Shown here one piece after another: positions 22,380 through 30,891 of a stretch of 64,000 nt of DNA. The translations under genes were made by a program, and so were the position numbers. How positions within the stretch are numbered: position 1 is the first letter of the stretch; every line of letters begins with the position of its first letter. The notes under the pieces are model-generated. The model ran no database searches. It was not told the DNA's origin and saw only the letters and a program-made list of their open reading frames with translations. Source of the stretch: Magnetospirillum aberrantis SpK (GTDB lineage: Bacteria > Pseudomonadota > Alphaproteobacteria > Rhodospirillales > Magnetospirillaceae); NCBI RefSeq assembly GCF_011022235.1, contig NZ_JAAIYP010000040.1, forward strand, positions 1 through 64,000. Reading direction: 5' to 3'.

Positions 22380-24914
22380 ATGGACAGCCTGCACCCTGAC
22401 GACCTGTTTCGGGCATTGTCCGACGCCAGCGAGATCGGGCTGGTGCTGGTCGATGGCGGCGGCGGCATCGTCTTGTGGAACGACTGGATGGCCAAGGCGT
22501 CGCGCATCGCAGCCGCCGATGCGTTGGGAGCTGGCTTGGCCCAGGTGTTTCCCGACCTTGCCGGATCGCGGGTGGTCGGTGCCGTGGACGACGCGCTGGT
22601 TCGCGGCATGTCGGCCATTTTGTCCTCTTCCCTGAACAAGCGCCTGTTCCCATTGGTTCATGACGGCCGTGTTCCGGGCCGGTCGGAGCCCATGCACCAG
22701 ATCGTGGTGGTCAAACCGGTGGTGGCGGGAAAAGGGCGCGGCTGTCTGGTTCAGGTGTTCGACGTCACCAACATGGCGCATCGCGAGGCGCTGTTGCGCC
22801 AGCAGGCCCGCACCATGGAGGCGCTGGCGGAAAATTACCGGCTTTCGGAATTGCACAACCGAGCCATCGTCGACAACACCGCCGATGCCATCATCACCTT
22901 CGGCGAGAACGGCGCCATCGGAACCTATAATCCAGCGGCCGAACGCATGTTCGGTTACGACCCGTTCCAGATCGTCGGCAAGGCCATCGGCGTCCTGATC
23001 CCGGAATTGGTGGACGATGACGGACATTTGGCGCTCGACAGCGTGCTCGACCAGCGCCGCGAGGTCACGGGCGTGCGCAAGATCCGCGCGATCTTCCCTC
23101 TCGAATTGTCGGTCAGCGCCATGGAGTTGGGCGGCCAGCGGTTGTTCATCGCCATCGCCCACGACATCACCGAACGCAAGGCCGCCGAAGAGGAACTGCG
23201 CCAGCAGAAGGAGTGGCTGACCACCCTGATCAACGCCATGCCCGATCTGGTTTGCCTGAAGGACGGCAAGGGGCGGTGGCTGGTTGCCAACGAGTTTTAT
23301 CTGGAGGTCACCGGGCTTCGCGACGTCGATTACCAGGGCCGCAGCGGTTACGAACTGGCGCGGCTGTCCCATGGGCAAGGCGAGGTTCTGCGTGTCGGTA
23401 CCGAAACCGACGAACGGGCCTGGGGCGAAGGGCGCCCCATCAGCTACGAACGCGAGGTGGCCATTCCCGAACGCGGCACCAAGGTGTTCGACATGGTCAA
23501 GCTGCCGCTGTTCAACGACGACGGCACGCGGCGCGGATTGGTTCTGGTCGGGCGCGACATCACCGAACGCAAGCTGGCCGCCGCGCGCATCCACCATCTC
23601 GCCCATCACGACGCCTTGACCAACCTGCCGAACCGGGTGTTGTTCCAGGAACGGCTGCGCAGCGCCCTGCTTCAGGCCAAGCGGGTGGGGCACAAGGTGG
23701 CGCTGATGTTCCTGGATCTCGACAAGTTCAAGGACATCAACGACACGCTCGGCCATCATGTCGGCGACCTTCTGCTCAAGGCGGTGGCCAAACGGTTGCA
23801 GCGTTGTGTGCGCGAGACCGACACGGTGGCGCGGCTGGGCGGCGACGAATTCGCCATCATCCTGACCAACCTGGACGGAGCGGCCGGGGCGGTTCCGGTG
23901 GCGGAATCGGTGATCTCGTCCATCGCCGATCCGTTCGGGCTCGATGAACACGAGGTGATGACCTCGACCTCGATCGGCGTCACCCTTTATCCCGATGACG
24001 CCGGTGACGCCGACCAGTTGTTGAAGAACGCCGATCTGGCCATGTTCCGTTCAAAGTCCGAAGGGCGGAACAACTACCATTTCTATGTGGCCGAGATGGA
24101 CGCCGAGGTTCAGGCGCGCAAGATCATCGAACGCGACTTGCGGCTGGCGCTGGGCACCGAGCAACTGGAACTGCATTACCAGCCGCTGGTCGAGGTGACC
24201 ACCGGCGAGATCGTCGGGTGCGAGGCCTTGCTGCGCTGGCGCCATCCGACGCGCGGCTGGGTCGGTCCGGCCGAGTTCATTCCCATCGCCGAACGGACCG
24301 ACCTGATCGCGCCCTTGGGACGGTGGATTTTGCACCGCGCCTGTCTTCAGGGGCGCGATTGGGCGCGTGACGGTCTGCCCCCCCTGAAGATTGCCGTCAA
24401 CCTGTCGCCGGCTCAGTTCAAGCATCACCAGACGTTGTTGGCCATGGTGTCCGACATCCTGGACCAGACCGGTTTCCCGGCCGAGCAGTTGCAGCTCGAG
24501 ATCACCGAAGGCATCGCCATGCAGAACATCGAGGCGACCATCGAGGTGTTGCAGCAATTGCGCGAAATGGGGGCGGTCATCTCGATCGACGACTTTGGCA
24601 CCGGTTATTCCAGTCTGAACTACCTCAAGCGTTTTCCGGTGGACAAGCTCAAGATCGACCGCTCGTTCGTCGCCGATATCGGCCGCCATGCCGACAACGC
24701 CGCGGTGGTCAAGGCCATCGTCAATTTGGGCCATTCCATCGGTGCGCGGGTCAACGTCGAAGGCATCGAAACCCGCGAGCAATTGGATTTCATCATCGCC
24801 CACGGCGTGGACGAGGCCCAGGGCTATTACTTCTCGCGGCCCGTTCCGCCGGACGAATTCGCCCGGCTGGTGCGCGAGAAAAGCCCCTATTGCATGACGT
24901 GCGAGACTCCCTGA
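22380..24914 (+). CDS. PAS-PAS-PAS-GGDEF-EAL cyclic-di-GMP signalling protein
   Basis: 844 residues from ATG 22380, 4 bp after the CheC-like stop. By eye there are three PAS-type segments (about 5-130, 155-270 with AIVDNTADAIITFGENG, and 275-395 with LINAMPDLVCLKDG), then a GGDEF domain with an intact RLGGDEFAII near 486, and an EAL domain with EALLRWRHP near 614 and DDFGTGYSSLNYLKRF near 738. Both catalytic motifs look intact, so it may make or degrade cyclic-di-GMP depending on input. No membrane segment is seen. Third gene of the CheY-CheC operon. Confidence 0.92.
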   Translation: MDSLHPDDLFRALSDASEIGLVLVDGGGGIVLWNDWMAKASRIAAADALGAGLAQVFPDLAGSRVVGAVDDALVRGMSAILSSSLNKRLFPLVHDGRVPGRSEPMHQIVVVKPVVAGKGRGCLVQVFDVTNMAHREALLRQQARTMEALAENYRLSELHNRAIVDNTADAIITFGENGAIGTYNPAAERMFGYDPFQIVGKAIGVLIPELVDDDGHLALDSVLDQRREVTGVRKIRAIFPLELSVSAMELGGQRLFIAIAHDITERKAAEEELRQQKEWLTTLINAMPDLVCLKDGKGRWLVANEFYLEVTGLRDVDYQGRSGYELARLSHGQGEVLRVGTETDERAWGEGRPISYEREVAIPERGTKVFDMVKLPLFNDDGTRRGLVLVGRDITERKLAAARIHHLAHHDALTNLPNRVLFQERLRSALLQAKRVGHKVALMFLDLDKFKDINDTLGHHVGDLLLKAVAKRLQRCVRETDTVARLGGDEFAIILTNLDGAAGAVPVAESVISSIADPFGLDEHEVMTSTSIGVTLYPDDAGDADQLLKNADLAMFRSKSEGRNNYHFYVAEMDAEVQARKIIERDLRLALGTEQLELHYQPLVEVTTGEIVGCEALLRWRHPTRGWVGPAEFIPIAERTDLIAPLGRWILHRACLQGRDWARDGLPPLKIAVNLSPAQFKHHQTLLAMVSDILDQTGFPAEQLQLEITEGIAMQNIEATIEVLQQLREMGAVISIDDFGTGYSSLNYLKRFPVDKLKIDRSFVADIGRHADNAAVVKAIVNLGHSIGARVNVEGIETREQLDFIIAHGVDEAQGYYFSRPVPPDEFARLVREKSPYCMTCETP

Positions 24915-25022
24915 TCCCAAGCAGCCTGAAAACGGTTGTTGTGTGTTCGTTTACAAGCCGCTTGAGACTCCGTGTTATATCTTTGGTATGATTTGCCGAA
25001 CGACCAAGGAAAGGAGGCGGCC

Positions 25023-25217
25023 ATGCCCTCCACAATCGTCGGCAAACAGAACCGCAGAACCAGCCACCGGGTTTCCCGCCGCTCGGCTCAACGCACCTCG
25101 ACCCGGTCTTCCGGCGATGCCCCGGAGCGTGTGGAATTCGGTTTCGTCCCGGTTCAAGATCTCGAAGAAGCCGATTTGACCCGGCTGTGCGACGCCGACA
25201 CGATCGAAATGTTTTAG
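25023..25217 (+). CDS. Small basic/acidic protein of unknown function
   Basis: 64 residues from ATG 25023. A strong AAAGGAGG lies 8 bp before the start, much better than most starts in the window, which supports a real gene. The first half is basic and rich in Ser and Arg (TSHRVSRRSAQRTSTRSS); the second half is acidic (QDLEEADLTRLCDADTIEMF). No signal peptide or membrane segment. It is tail-to-tail with the helicase and ends within a 20-bp-period repeat. No family recognised. Confidence 0.6.
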   Translation: MPSTIVGKQNRRTSHRVSRRSAQRTSTRSSGDAPERVEFGFVPVQDLEEADLTRLCDADTIEMF

Positions 25218-25240
25218 TCCAGGCCGAAATGTTTTAGTCC
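25205..25240. repeat. Tandem repeat supplying both convergent stop codons
   Basis: CGAAATGTTTTAGTCC occurs at 25205-25220 and again at 25225-25240. The first copy contains the TAG of the small protein; the second contains, on the other strand, the TAA of the helicase. A local duplication has placed a stop for each gene. Confidence 0.65.
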
Positions 25241-28008
25241 TGGCGTTCGGCCAGGAATTCCCGCGTGACCGCGACGGCTTCGGCCAATCCCACCTTGCGC
25301 ACGGCCACGCCCGCCGGAAAGGCGCTGTGCAGCCGGGTCGGCATCAGGGGATCAAGCAACACGAACACGCCGTGGTCGCCGGCCCGGCGTACCAGCCGGC
25401 CAAAAGCCTGTTTCAGCCGCAATCGGGTGATCATGTCGTCATAGGCCTTGCCGCCAAAGGTGCTTTTCCGCGCCTTGTGCAGGATGTCGGGGCGCGGCCA
25501 TGGCACCCGGTCGAACACGATCAGCCGCAGCGACTGGCCGGGAACGTCGACGCCGTCCCGGACCGCGTCGGTGCCCAGCAGACAGGAATCGTGTTCGGCG
25601 CGGAAGATGTCCACCAGCGTACTGGTGTCCATGTTGTCCACATGCTGGGCCAAAAGCGACAGGCCGGCCTCGTCCAGCGGGCCGGCGACGCGCTTGTAGA
25701 CGGCCTTGAGACGCGAGATGGCGGTGAACAATCCCAGCGCGCCGCCCTGTGCCGCCAGGAAAAGTTCGCGATAGGCCGCCGCCACCTGATCCATGTCGTC
25801 CTTGCGCACGTCCGATACCACCAGCACGCGGGTCTGGGCGGGATAGTCGAAGGGCGAGGGAACGGCGGCGCGCAAGGCCGGCGCGGTCAAATGCACGGCG
25901 CCGGTGCGTTTTTCCGCGGCGTCCCAATTGCCGTCGCCGCCCCAATCGGGGCCGCCGGCACCGTCGCGCAAGGTGGCGCTGGTCACCAGGACGCCGTGCG
26001 CCGGCTCCATCACCGCCTTGGCGAACGGCACTGTGGGGTCGATCCAATGGCGGTGCATGCCGACGTCCACGTCGCGGCCGTCGATGCGGTCGACGCCGAA
26101 CCAGTCCACGTATTGGCCGCTGGTGGCGGTTCCCTCCACCAGTTCTTCCAGCATGGCCTTCCAGCCGGCCACGGGCACCAAGACCCGGCGTTCGATGGAG
26201 CGGGTCAACCCTTCGATACGGGCGCGGGTGTTGCTGTCCAACTCGGCGGCTTCGTCGTCCAGCTTCTTTTCCAAGGTGCGGGCCAGACGGGTCAGCGGCG
26301 CGCCGATACGGCCCAGTGCTTCGGCCAGTTCCAACGCCGCCTCGGCCAAGCCGTCGATCAAGGGCCGGCAATCGGTTTCCAGACTATAGGGCGAGGACTC
26401 GCCGCCTGCCGCGCGGGCATAGACCTGTTGACGCACCAGACTGAGGAAGCTCTCGGTGGGGGTCCCCGGGGTGTTGTCGAGAACGCGGTTCTGCCAGCCG
26501 GGGCCGGGCAGGGCCTGGGCGGCGGCCAGGGCGGCGTCAAGCGCCGCCGGCGCGTCCTCGGCCAATCCCACCAGTTCCTCGGCCCGGCGTTTCAGCCCAC
26601 GCGCCCGCGACCGGGCACCGTCGCCTTCCGGTCCCAATAGCCAGCGCCGCACCTCTGTCGCCTCGAAACCGCTGAGATGGGCGGAAAAGGCGCTGTCGGC
26701 CGCCTCGAACACATGATGGCCCTCGTCGAACACCAGCCGGGTCGGCTGGTTGGCGTCGTCAAGTCCGCCCAAGGCCGCCTGGATCATCACCAGGGCATGG
26801 TTGGCGATGACGATGTCGGCCCGCCGCGCCCGGCGGACGGCCTTTTCGATGAAGCACTTGTTGAAGTGGGGGCAGCCGGAAAAGATGCATTCGCCCCGGC
26901 GGTCGGCCAGCCCCAAGGTGCGGGGGCGGCCCAACAGGTCGCTCAGCCAGCCGGGAAAGTCGCCGCCCACCATGTCGCCGTCGCGGGTCGCCAACAGCCA
27001 CCGTGCCATCAGCCCCGTCGCCACCGCCTCGTTGGGACGGTTGCGCATCATCTGTTCTTCGTAGTTCAACAGACAGGCATAGTTCTCGCGACCCTTGCGC
27101 ACCACCACCCGGCGGGCCTTTTCCAGCGGGTCGGGAAACAGCCGGTCCAGTTCGGAATCCAACTGGCGCTGAAGGTTGCGGGTGTGGGTGCTGATCCACA
27201 CCGGGGCGCCGTTCTTTTCCGCCCACAGACTGGCGGGCGCGATATAGCCCAGCGTCTTGCCGGTGCCGGTGCCGGCCTCGGCCAGCACCACGCGCGGTTC
27301 GCCCATGCGGTCGCGCGGTACGAAGGCCGCCGCCGCCGCCGAGGCGTAATCGGCCTGGGCCGGGCGCTGTTCCGCCCCGCTTCCCAGGATGGCGGTCAGG
27401 CGGGCGCGGGCTTCGTCCGGTTCCACCGGGACGTTGCCGGGGGGCGGCTCGGGGGCGTGTTCCGACCATTCCGGCAGCCGTTCCCAAACCCGCAGACCGT
27501 TGTTGCGCTCCGCGTCTCCTTGGACACCCAGGGCGGCCAGGACGGCGGTGCCCCAGCTCCATCCCGCCCGCGCCATGGCCCAGGCGATGGAACGGGTGTC
27601 GGCGGCCCGCGCCGCGGTGTCGCCGGCGGTGCGTCCGGCCAGTTCCTCCAGCAGACGGCGGGCCGCGCGGAACAGTCCTTCGGCCTCGTCCTCGGGATCG
27701 GCCGGCGGGGCCAGGCCGGCTGCCTCGATCACCCCCTTGGCGGTGGGCAGGCAAAAGCGTGCCGGACGGACAAAGGCGAACAGTTCAAGGATGTCCAGGC
27801 ATGGGAACGGCTCGATCCCCAAACGTCCGGCCACCGCCGGGCCGTGGCACAGCAACGGGGGCGTGGCTCGCGCCGCGCTTGCCGCCTCGGACAGGGACAG
27901 GTTGTGGAACTCGCCGTCGGTGTCGAGCAGCACGGCGCCCCTGACCCCGGCGACCAGGGCGGGAACATGCGGCAGGACGAAACGCGGCGGGGACGGGGGC
28001 GTGGACAT
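25234..28008 (-). CDS. ATP-dependent DNA helicase, DinG/XPD (Rad3) type
   Basis: 924 residues. After an N-terminal region of about 240 residues with DNA-polymerase-III-epsilon-like character uncertain, helicase motifs follow: Walker A (AEAGTGTGKT near 250), four cysteines between about 312 and 382 (CLLNYEEQ, then CIFSGCPHFNKC) that fit an Fe-S cluster, a DEGHH Walker B near 429, and later motifs HRHWIDPTVPF, VTSATL near 675, DGVDVPGQSLR and QAFGRLVRR near 890. Members unwind DNA 5' to 3'. It appears to be a single gene, convergent with the small protein at 25023. Confidence 0.88.
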   Translation of the reverse strand: MSTPPSPPRFVLPHVPALVAGVRGAVLLDTDGEFHNLSLSEAASAARATPPLLCHGPAVAGRLGIEPFPCLDILELFAFVRPARFCLPTAKGVIEAAGLAPPADPEDEAEGLFRAARRLLEELAGRTAGDTAARAADTRSIAWAMARAGWSWGTAVLAALGVQGDAERNNGLRVWERLPEWSEHAPEPPPGNVPVEPDEARARLTAILGSGAEQRPAQADYASAAAAAFVPRDRMGEPRVVLAEAGTGTGKTLGYIAPASLWAEKNGAPVWISTHTRNLQRQLDSELDRLFPDPLEKARRVVVRKGRENYACLLNYEEQMMRNRPNEAVATGLMARWLLATRDGDMVGGDFPGWLSDLLGRPRTLGLADRRGECIFSGCPHFNKCFIEKAVRRARRADIVIANHALVMIQAALGGLDDANQPTRLVFDEGHHVFEAADSAFSAHLSGFEATEVRRWLLGPEGDGARSRARGLKRRAEELVGLAEDAPAALDAALAAAQALPGPGWQNRVLDNTPGTPTESFLSLVRQQVYARAAGGESSPYSLETDCRPLIDGLAEAALELAEALGRIGAPLTRLARTLEKKLDDEAAELDSNTRARIEGLTRSIERRVLVPVAGWKAMLEELVEGTATSGQYVDWFGVDRIDGRDVDVGMHRHWIDPTVPFAKAVMEPAHGVLVTSATLRDGAGGPDWGGDGNWDAAEKRTGAVHLTAPALRAAVPSPFDYPAQTRVLVVSDVRKDDMDQVAAAYRELFLAAQGGALGLFTAISRLKAVYKRVAGPLDEAGLSLLAQHVDNMDTSTLVDIFRAEHDSCLLGTDAVRDGVDVPGQSLRLIVFDRVPWPRPDILHKARKSTFGGKAYDDMITRLRLKQAFGRLVRRAGDHGVFVLLDPLMPTRLHSAFPAGVAVRKVGLAEAVAVTREFLAERQD

Positions 28009-28132
28009 GGCGCGGAGTATAGGGGGAATGGCCGGGGGAACAAAGCGTGTATTCTTGCCTGTCGCACGCCGCCGTGGCGGTGGTGGCCGGATGGTGCTTC
28101 AATGGTTTCGCAACCTTTGGAACGCCGCTGCC

Positions 28133-28432
28133 ATGCTTCGCCCGCTTCTGTGTGCCCTGCTGCTGTGTCCCGCCGCCGCCCTGGCCGCCGACCCGCCCCG
28201 GTCCTCGGCCGACACGGTGATTCTGGCCGATCCCGAACAGGGACGCACGATCGGCAAGGTCGGCGGTGAGCCGGTCATCCTGCTCGACACCGGCAACGGG
28301 ACGGTGGGCAAGATGGGCAAGGACAAGGTGATGTTGCACAAGGACGGGCGCGGCAACACCCTGGGCAAGGTCGGCGACCGCAAGCTGTTCTGTCATACCG
28401 ACGCGGTTTCGGGCGTCACCTTGTGCAAGTAG
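28133..28432 (+). CDS. Small secreted protein with G-K-V/G repeats
   Basis: 99 residues from ATG 28133 with a signal peptide (MLRPLLCALLLCPAAALA). The mature part has a recurring element of the type TIGKVGGEP, TVGKMGKDK and TLGKVGDRK spaced about 25-30 residues, suggesting a small beta-rich repeat protein. Two cysteines near the end (FCHTD and TLCK) may form a disulfide. An in-frame upstream ATG would place the signal peptide after a 14-residue extension. It is tail-to-tail with the next gene; function unknown. Confidence 0.55.
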   Translation: MLRPLLCALLLCPAAALAADPPRSSADTVILADPEQGRTIGKVGGEPVILLDTGNGTVGKMGKDKVMLHKDGRGNTLGKVGDRKLFCHTDAVSGVTLCK

Positions 28433-28433
28433 C

Positions 28434-29006
28434 TCAGGGACAGGGGTGCTGTCTGTTGCGGGTGTCGCATAGCGACACCGTGCGGGCGAATTCGCCCCAT
28501 TCCTTCAGCATGTCGGGGGGGAAAGCCGGGTTCTGGTCGCGGCCGAAGGCCGGGCCGCGCCATTGCCGCTGGACCGCGTAAAGACCTTCGCGCCCTCGAA
28601 TGACCTGGATCAGGGCGAAACTGCCCATGCCGGAAGCGCGGCCCTTGGTGCAGGTGACGGTGACCGTGGCGCTGGGATAGCCGTTGTTCTGGGTCTCGGA
28701 GACCGGGCCGGGGCCGACGGCTTCGCAATTGTCGCGGCTGTAGGCGATGATGCTTTCGATGAAGGCGCGGGCCGATTGGTCCGAGTTGGGGTACATCTGG
28801 ACGGTGATGGCCTGGGTCCACTGCGTCTCGCCCTCGCCCGGCGGGAACAGGCGGGTGATGACCATCTTTTCGCCGCGCTGGATGGGAACCGTGCTCCAGC
28901 CGGCGGGCGCCCCCATCAGCAGCCGTTCACCGTACTGGATCTGAGCCATTGTCGATGCGGGGGCCGACAGGCACAGGGCGGCGGCAAGGATGGCGGCGTG
29001 ACGCAT
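28434..29006 (-). CDS. Periplasmic hypothetical protein
   Basis: 190 residues from ATG 29006, preceded by GAGGGGGG. A signal peptide (MRHAAILAAALCLSAPASTM) is followed by about 168 residues containing GEKMVITRLFPPGEG, an AFIESIIAYSRDNCEAVG helix, TVTVTCTKG and a terminal Cys pair. No membrane segment in the mature part. I do not recognise the family. It starts 13 bp downstream of mutY on the same strand and could be co-transcribed with it. Confidence 0.6.
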   Translation of the reverse strand: MRHAAILAAALCLSAPASTMAQIQYGERLLMGAPAGWSTVPIQRGEKMVITRLFPPGEGETQWTQAITVQMYPNSDQSARAFIESIIAYSRDNCEAVGPGPVSETQNNGYPSATVTVTCTKGRASGMGSFALIQVIRGREGLYAVQRQWRGPAFGRDQNPAFPPDMLKEWGEFARTVSLCDTRNRQHPCP

Positions 29007-29019
29007 GTTCTTTCCCCCC

Positions 29020-30090
29020 TCAATAGGCCTTGGCCAAAGCGTGGCGGACCAACTTGCGCATGATGGTCGGCAAGGCCTGGTCGCCCAATTGGTCCAACGG
29101 ACACCATATACCACGGGCCAGCGGGTTGTTGCCGGTGCGTGCCGTCGCCAGCCGCATTTCCAGGTGGAAGTGGGTGAAGGTGTGCCGGACCAGACCGGGC
29201 AACAGCCGCCATTCCGCGTTCAGCGGCGCCTCGGCCCGTGCCGGTTCCAGTTCCCACGCTCCGCCCTCGCGCCAAGGGGTCGAAGGAACTTCCATCATGC
29301 CGCCCAACAGGCCGCTGGGCGGGCGGCGGCGCAACAGGACGGCGCCATCCTTGCGCACGGTCCAGAACGCCAGACCGTGGCGGGTCGGCTTTTCCGCCTT
29401 TTCCACCTTGGCCGGCAGACTTTCCTCGATCCCCAGCTTGCGGCCTTCGCACGCATCCATCCATGGGCACAGGCCGCAGGCCGGGTTGCGCGGCGTGCAG
29501 ATGGTGGCGCCAAGATCCATCACCGCCTGGGCATAGTCGCCCGGCCGCGTTTCGGGGGTCAGGCTGGCGGCGTGGCCCTTCAATGTCGGCTTGGCGGCGG
29601 GCAGCGGTTCGCGCACCGCGAACAGCCGGGCCATGACCCGTTCGACGTTGCCGTCCATCACCACCGCCCGGCGCCCGAAGGCGATGGCGGCGATGGCGGC
29701 GGCGGTGTAGTCGCCGATTCCCGGCAGCTTGCGCAATGCGTCCTCGTCGTCGGGGAAATGCCCTTCACGCCATTCGCTCACCACCTGGGCGCATTTGTGC
29801 AGGTTGCGGGCGCGGGCGTAATAGCCCAGTCCCGCCCAGGCGTGCATGACGTCCTCGACCGGGGCCTGGGCCAGGGCGTGGACGCTTGGCCACCGCTCCA
29901 GGAAACGCAGGAAGTAGGGGGCGACCGCCTGGACGGTGGTCTGTTGCAGCATCACCTCCGACAGCCAGACCCGATAGGGATCGGCCATCTCGCCGGGGCG
30001 GGCCCGCCATGGCAGCAGCCGGGCGTTGCGGTCGTACCAATCGAGCAGACGAAGGGGAAGGGAGGTGGGCGAGGGCATGGGCTTAACCAT
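29020..30090 (-). CDS. mutY: A/G-specific adenine DNA glycosylase MutY
   Basis: 356 residues from ATG 30090, a normal MutY length; ATG 30078 is an alternative. It removes adenine mispaired with 8-oxoguanine. The catalytic Glu lies in VWLSEVMLQQTT near 45, the helix-hairpin-helix in LPGIGDYTAAAI near 125, the catalytic Asp in VVMDGNVERV near 146, and the Fe-S cluster ligands are C-x6-C-x2-C-x5-C near 197-213 (CTPRNPACGLCPWMDAC). A C-terminal Nudix-like domain (about 230-350) recognises oxoG. Divergent from the DsbA-like gene; the DUF721 gene often found between mutY and the dsbA gene in relatives is absent here. Confidence 0.94.
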   Translation of the reverse strand: MVKPMPSPTSLPLRLLDWYDRNARLLPWRARPGEMADPYRVWLSEVMLQQTTVQAVAPYFLRFLERWPSVHALAQAPVEDVMHAWAGLGYYARARNLHKCAQVVSEWREGHFPDDEDALRKLPGIGDYTAAAIAAIAFGRRAVVMDGNVERVMARLFAVREPLPAAKPTLKGHAASLTPETRPGDYAQAVMDLGATICTPRNPACGLCPWMDACEGRKLGIEESLPAKVEKAEKPTRHGLAFWTVRKDGAVLLRRRPPSGLLGGMMEVPSTPWREGGAWELEPARAEAPLNAEWRLLPGLVRHTFTHFHLEMRLATARTGNNPLARGIWCPLDQLGDQALPTIMRKLVRHALAKAY

Positions 30091-30227
30091 AGGCGAAATC
30101 ACCCCTATGCCGCCACGGGCAAGAACAGGAAGCGGCGATTGCGGCGAAACTGCCCAGGCCATCCTTGTTTCGCGCCGCGCTCGCCCCTAATATCCCGACC
30201 TCTTGAACGCTCCGCAGGGAGGGAAAG

Positions 30228-30854
30228 GTGAAGAACGTCGTTCGTCTGTTCGCGGTTTTGGCGTCGTTGTGCGCCGCTGGTGCCGCTTTCGCCGCCGACA
30301 AGGCCGGAACCCCCGCTGCCGACAAGGCCGATACCTTCGCCATCGACCATGTGATGGGCAAGGCCGACGCCCCCATCACCATCATCGAATACGCCTCGAC
30401 CACCTGCGGCCATTGCGCCAACCTGCATACCGAGACGTTGCCCAAGATCAAGGCCGAATGGATCGATACCGGCAAGGCTAAGCTGATCTATCGCGATTTT
30501 CCCACCGCGCCGGCGCACATGTCCATCGGCGCCTCGATGATCGCCCATTGCGCCGGACCCGAGCGTTATTACGGCGTTCTGGCTCTGATCATGGAACAGC
30601 AGCACAAGTGGATGGAATCGTCCAACCCGCTTGATTCCCTGAAGAAGCTGGTGCGCATCGCCGGCATTACCGGTCAGGACGTGGATGCCTGTCTGGGACG
30701 CCAGGACCTTGCCAACGCCATCCAGGATCGGGCACGTGCCGGCAACACCACCTTCGGCATCGAGGCGACGCCCACCATGATCATCAACGGCACCGTCGTC
30801 GAGGGGCACGACCCGGAAAAGATCTTCCAGGTGTTGAAGGACGCCGCCAAGTAG
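30228..30854 (+). CDS. DsbA-family thiol:disulfide oxidoreductase
   Basis: 208 residues with a signal peptide cleaved near residue 23 (AAFAADK). The thioredoxin fold has the active site CGHC at 60-63 and a cis-proline region (IEATPTMIING) near 182. An inserted helical domain lies between. It acts in the periplasm, probably forming disulfides in substrate proteins, and matches the DSBA_oxidored / thioredoxin_4 type. It is followed 37 bp later by smc, an arrangement conserved in many alphaproteobacteria, so co-transcription is likely. Confidence 0.9.
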   Translation: MKNVVRLFAVLASLCAAGAAFAADKAGTPAADKADTFAIDHVMGKADAPITIIEYASTTCGHCANLHTETLPKIKAEWIDTGKAKLIYRDFPTAPAHMSIGASMIAHCAGPERYYGVLALIMEQQHKWMESSNPLDSLKKLVRIAGITGQDVDACLGRQDLANAIQDRARAGNTTFGIEATPTMIINGTVVEGHDPEKIFQVLKDAAK

Positions 30855-30891
30855 GGCGCGCCCGGATACTGGCGGGTAGGGGGCCCGTGCC

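Noticed and set aside
26677-28269. 530-codon plus-strand frame opposite the DinG-type helicase
   Set aside because: Antisense to a gene with all helicase motifs; no recognisable product.
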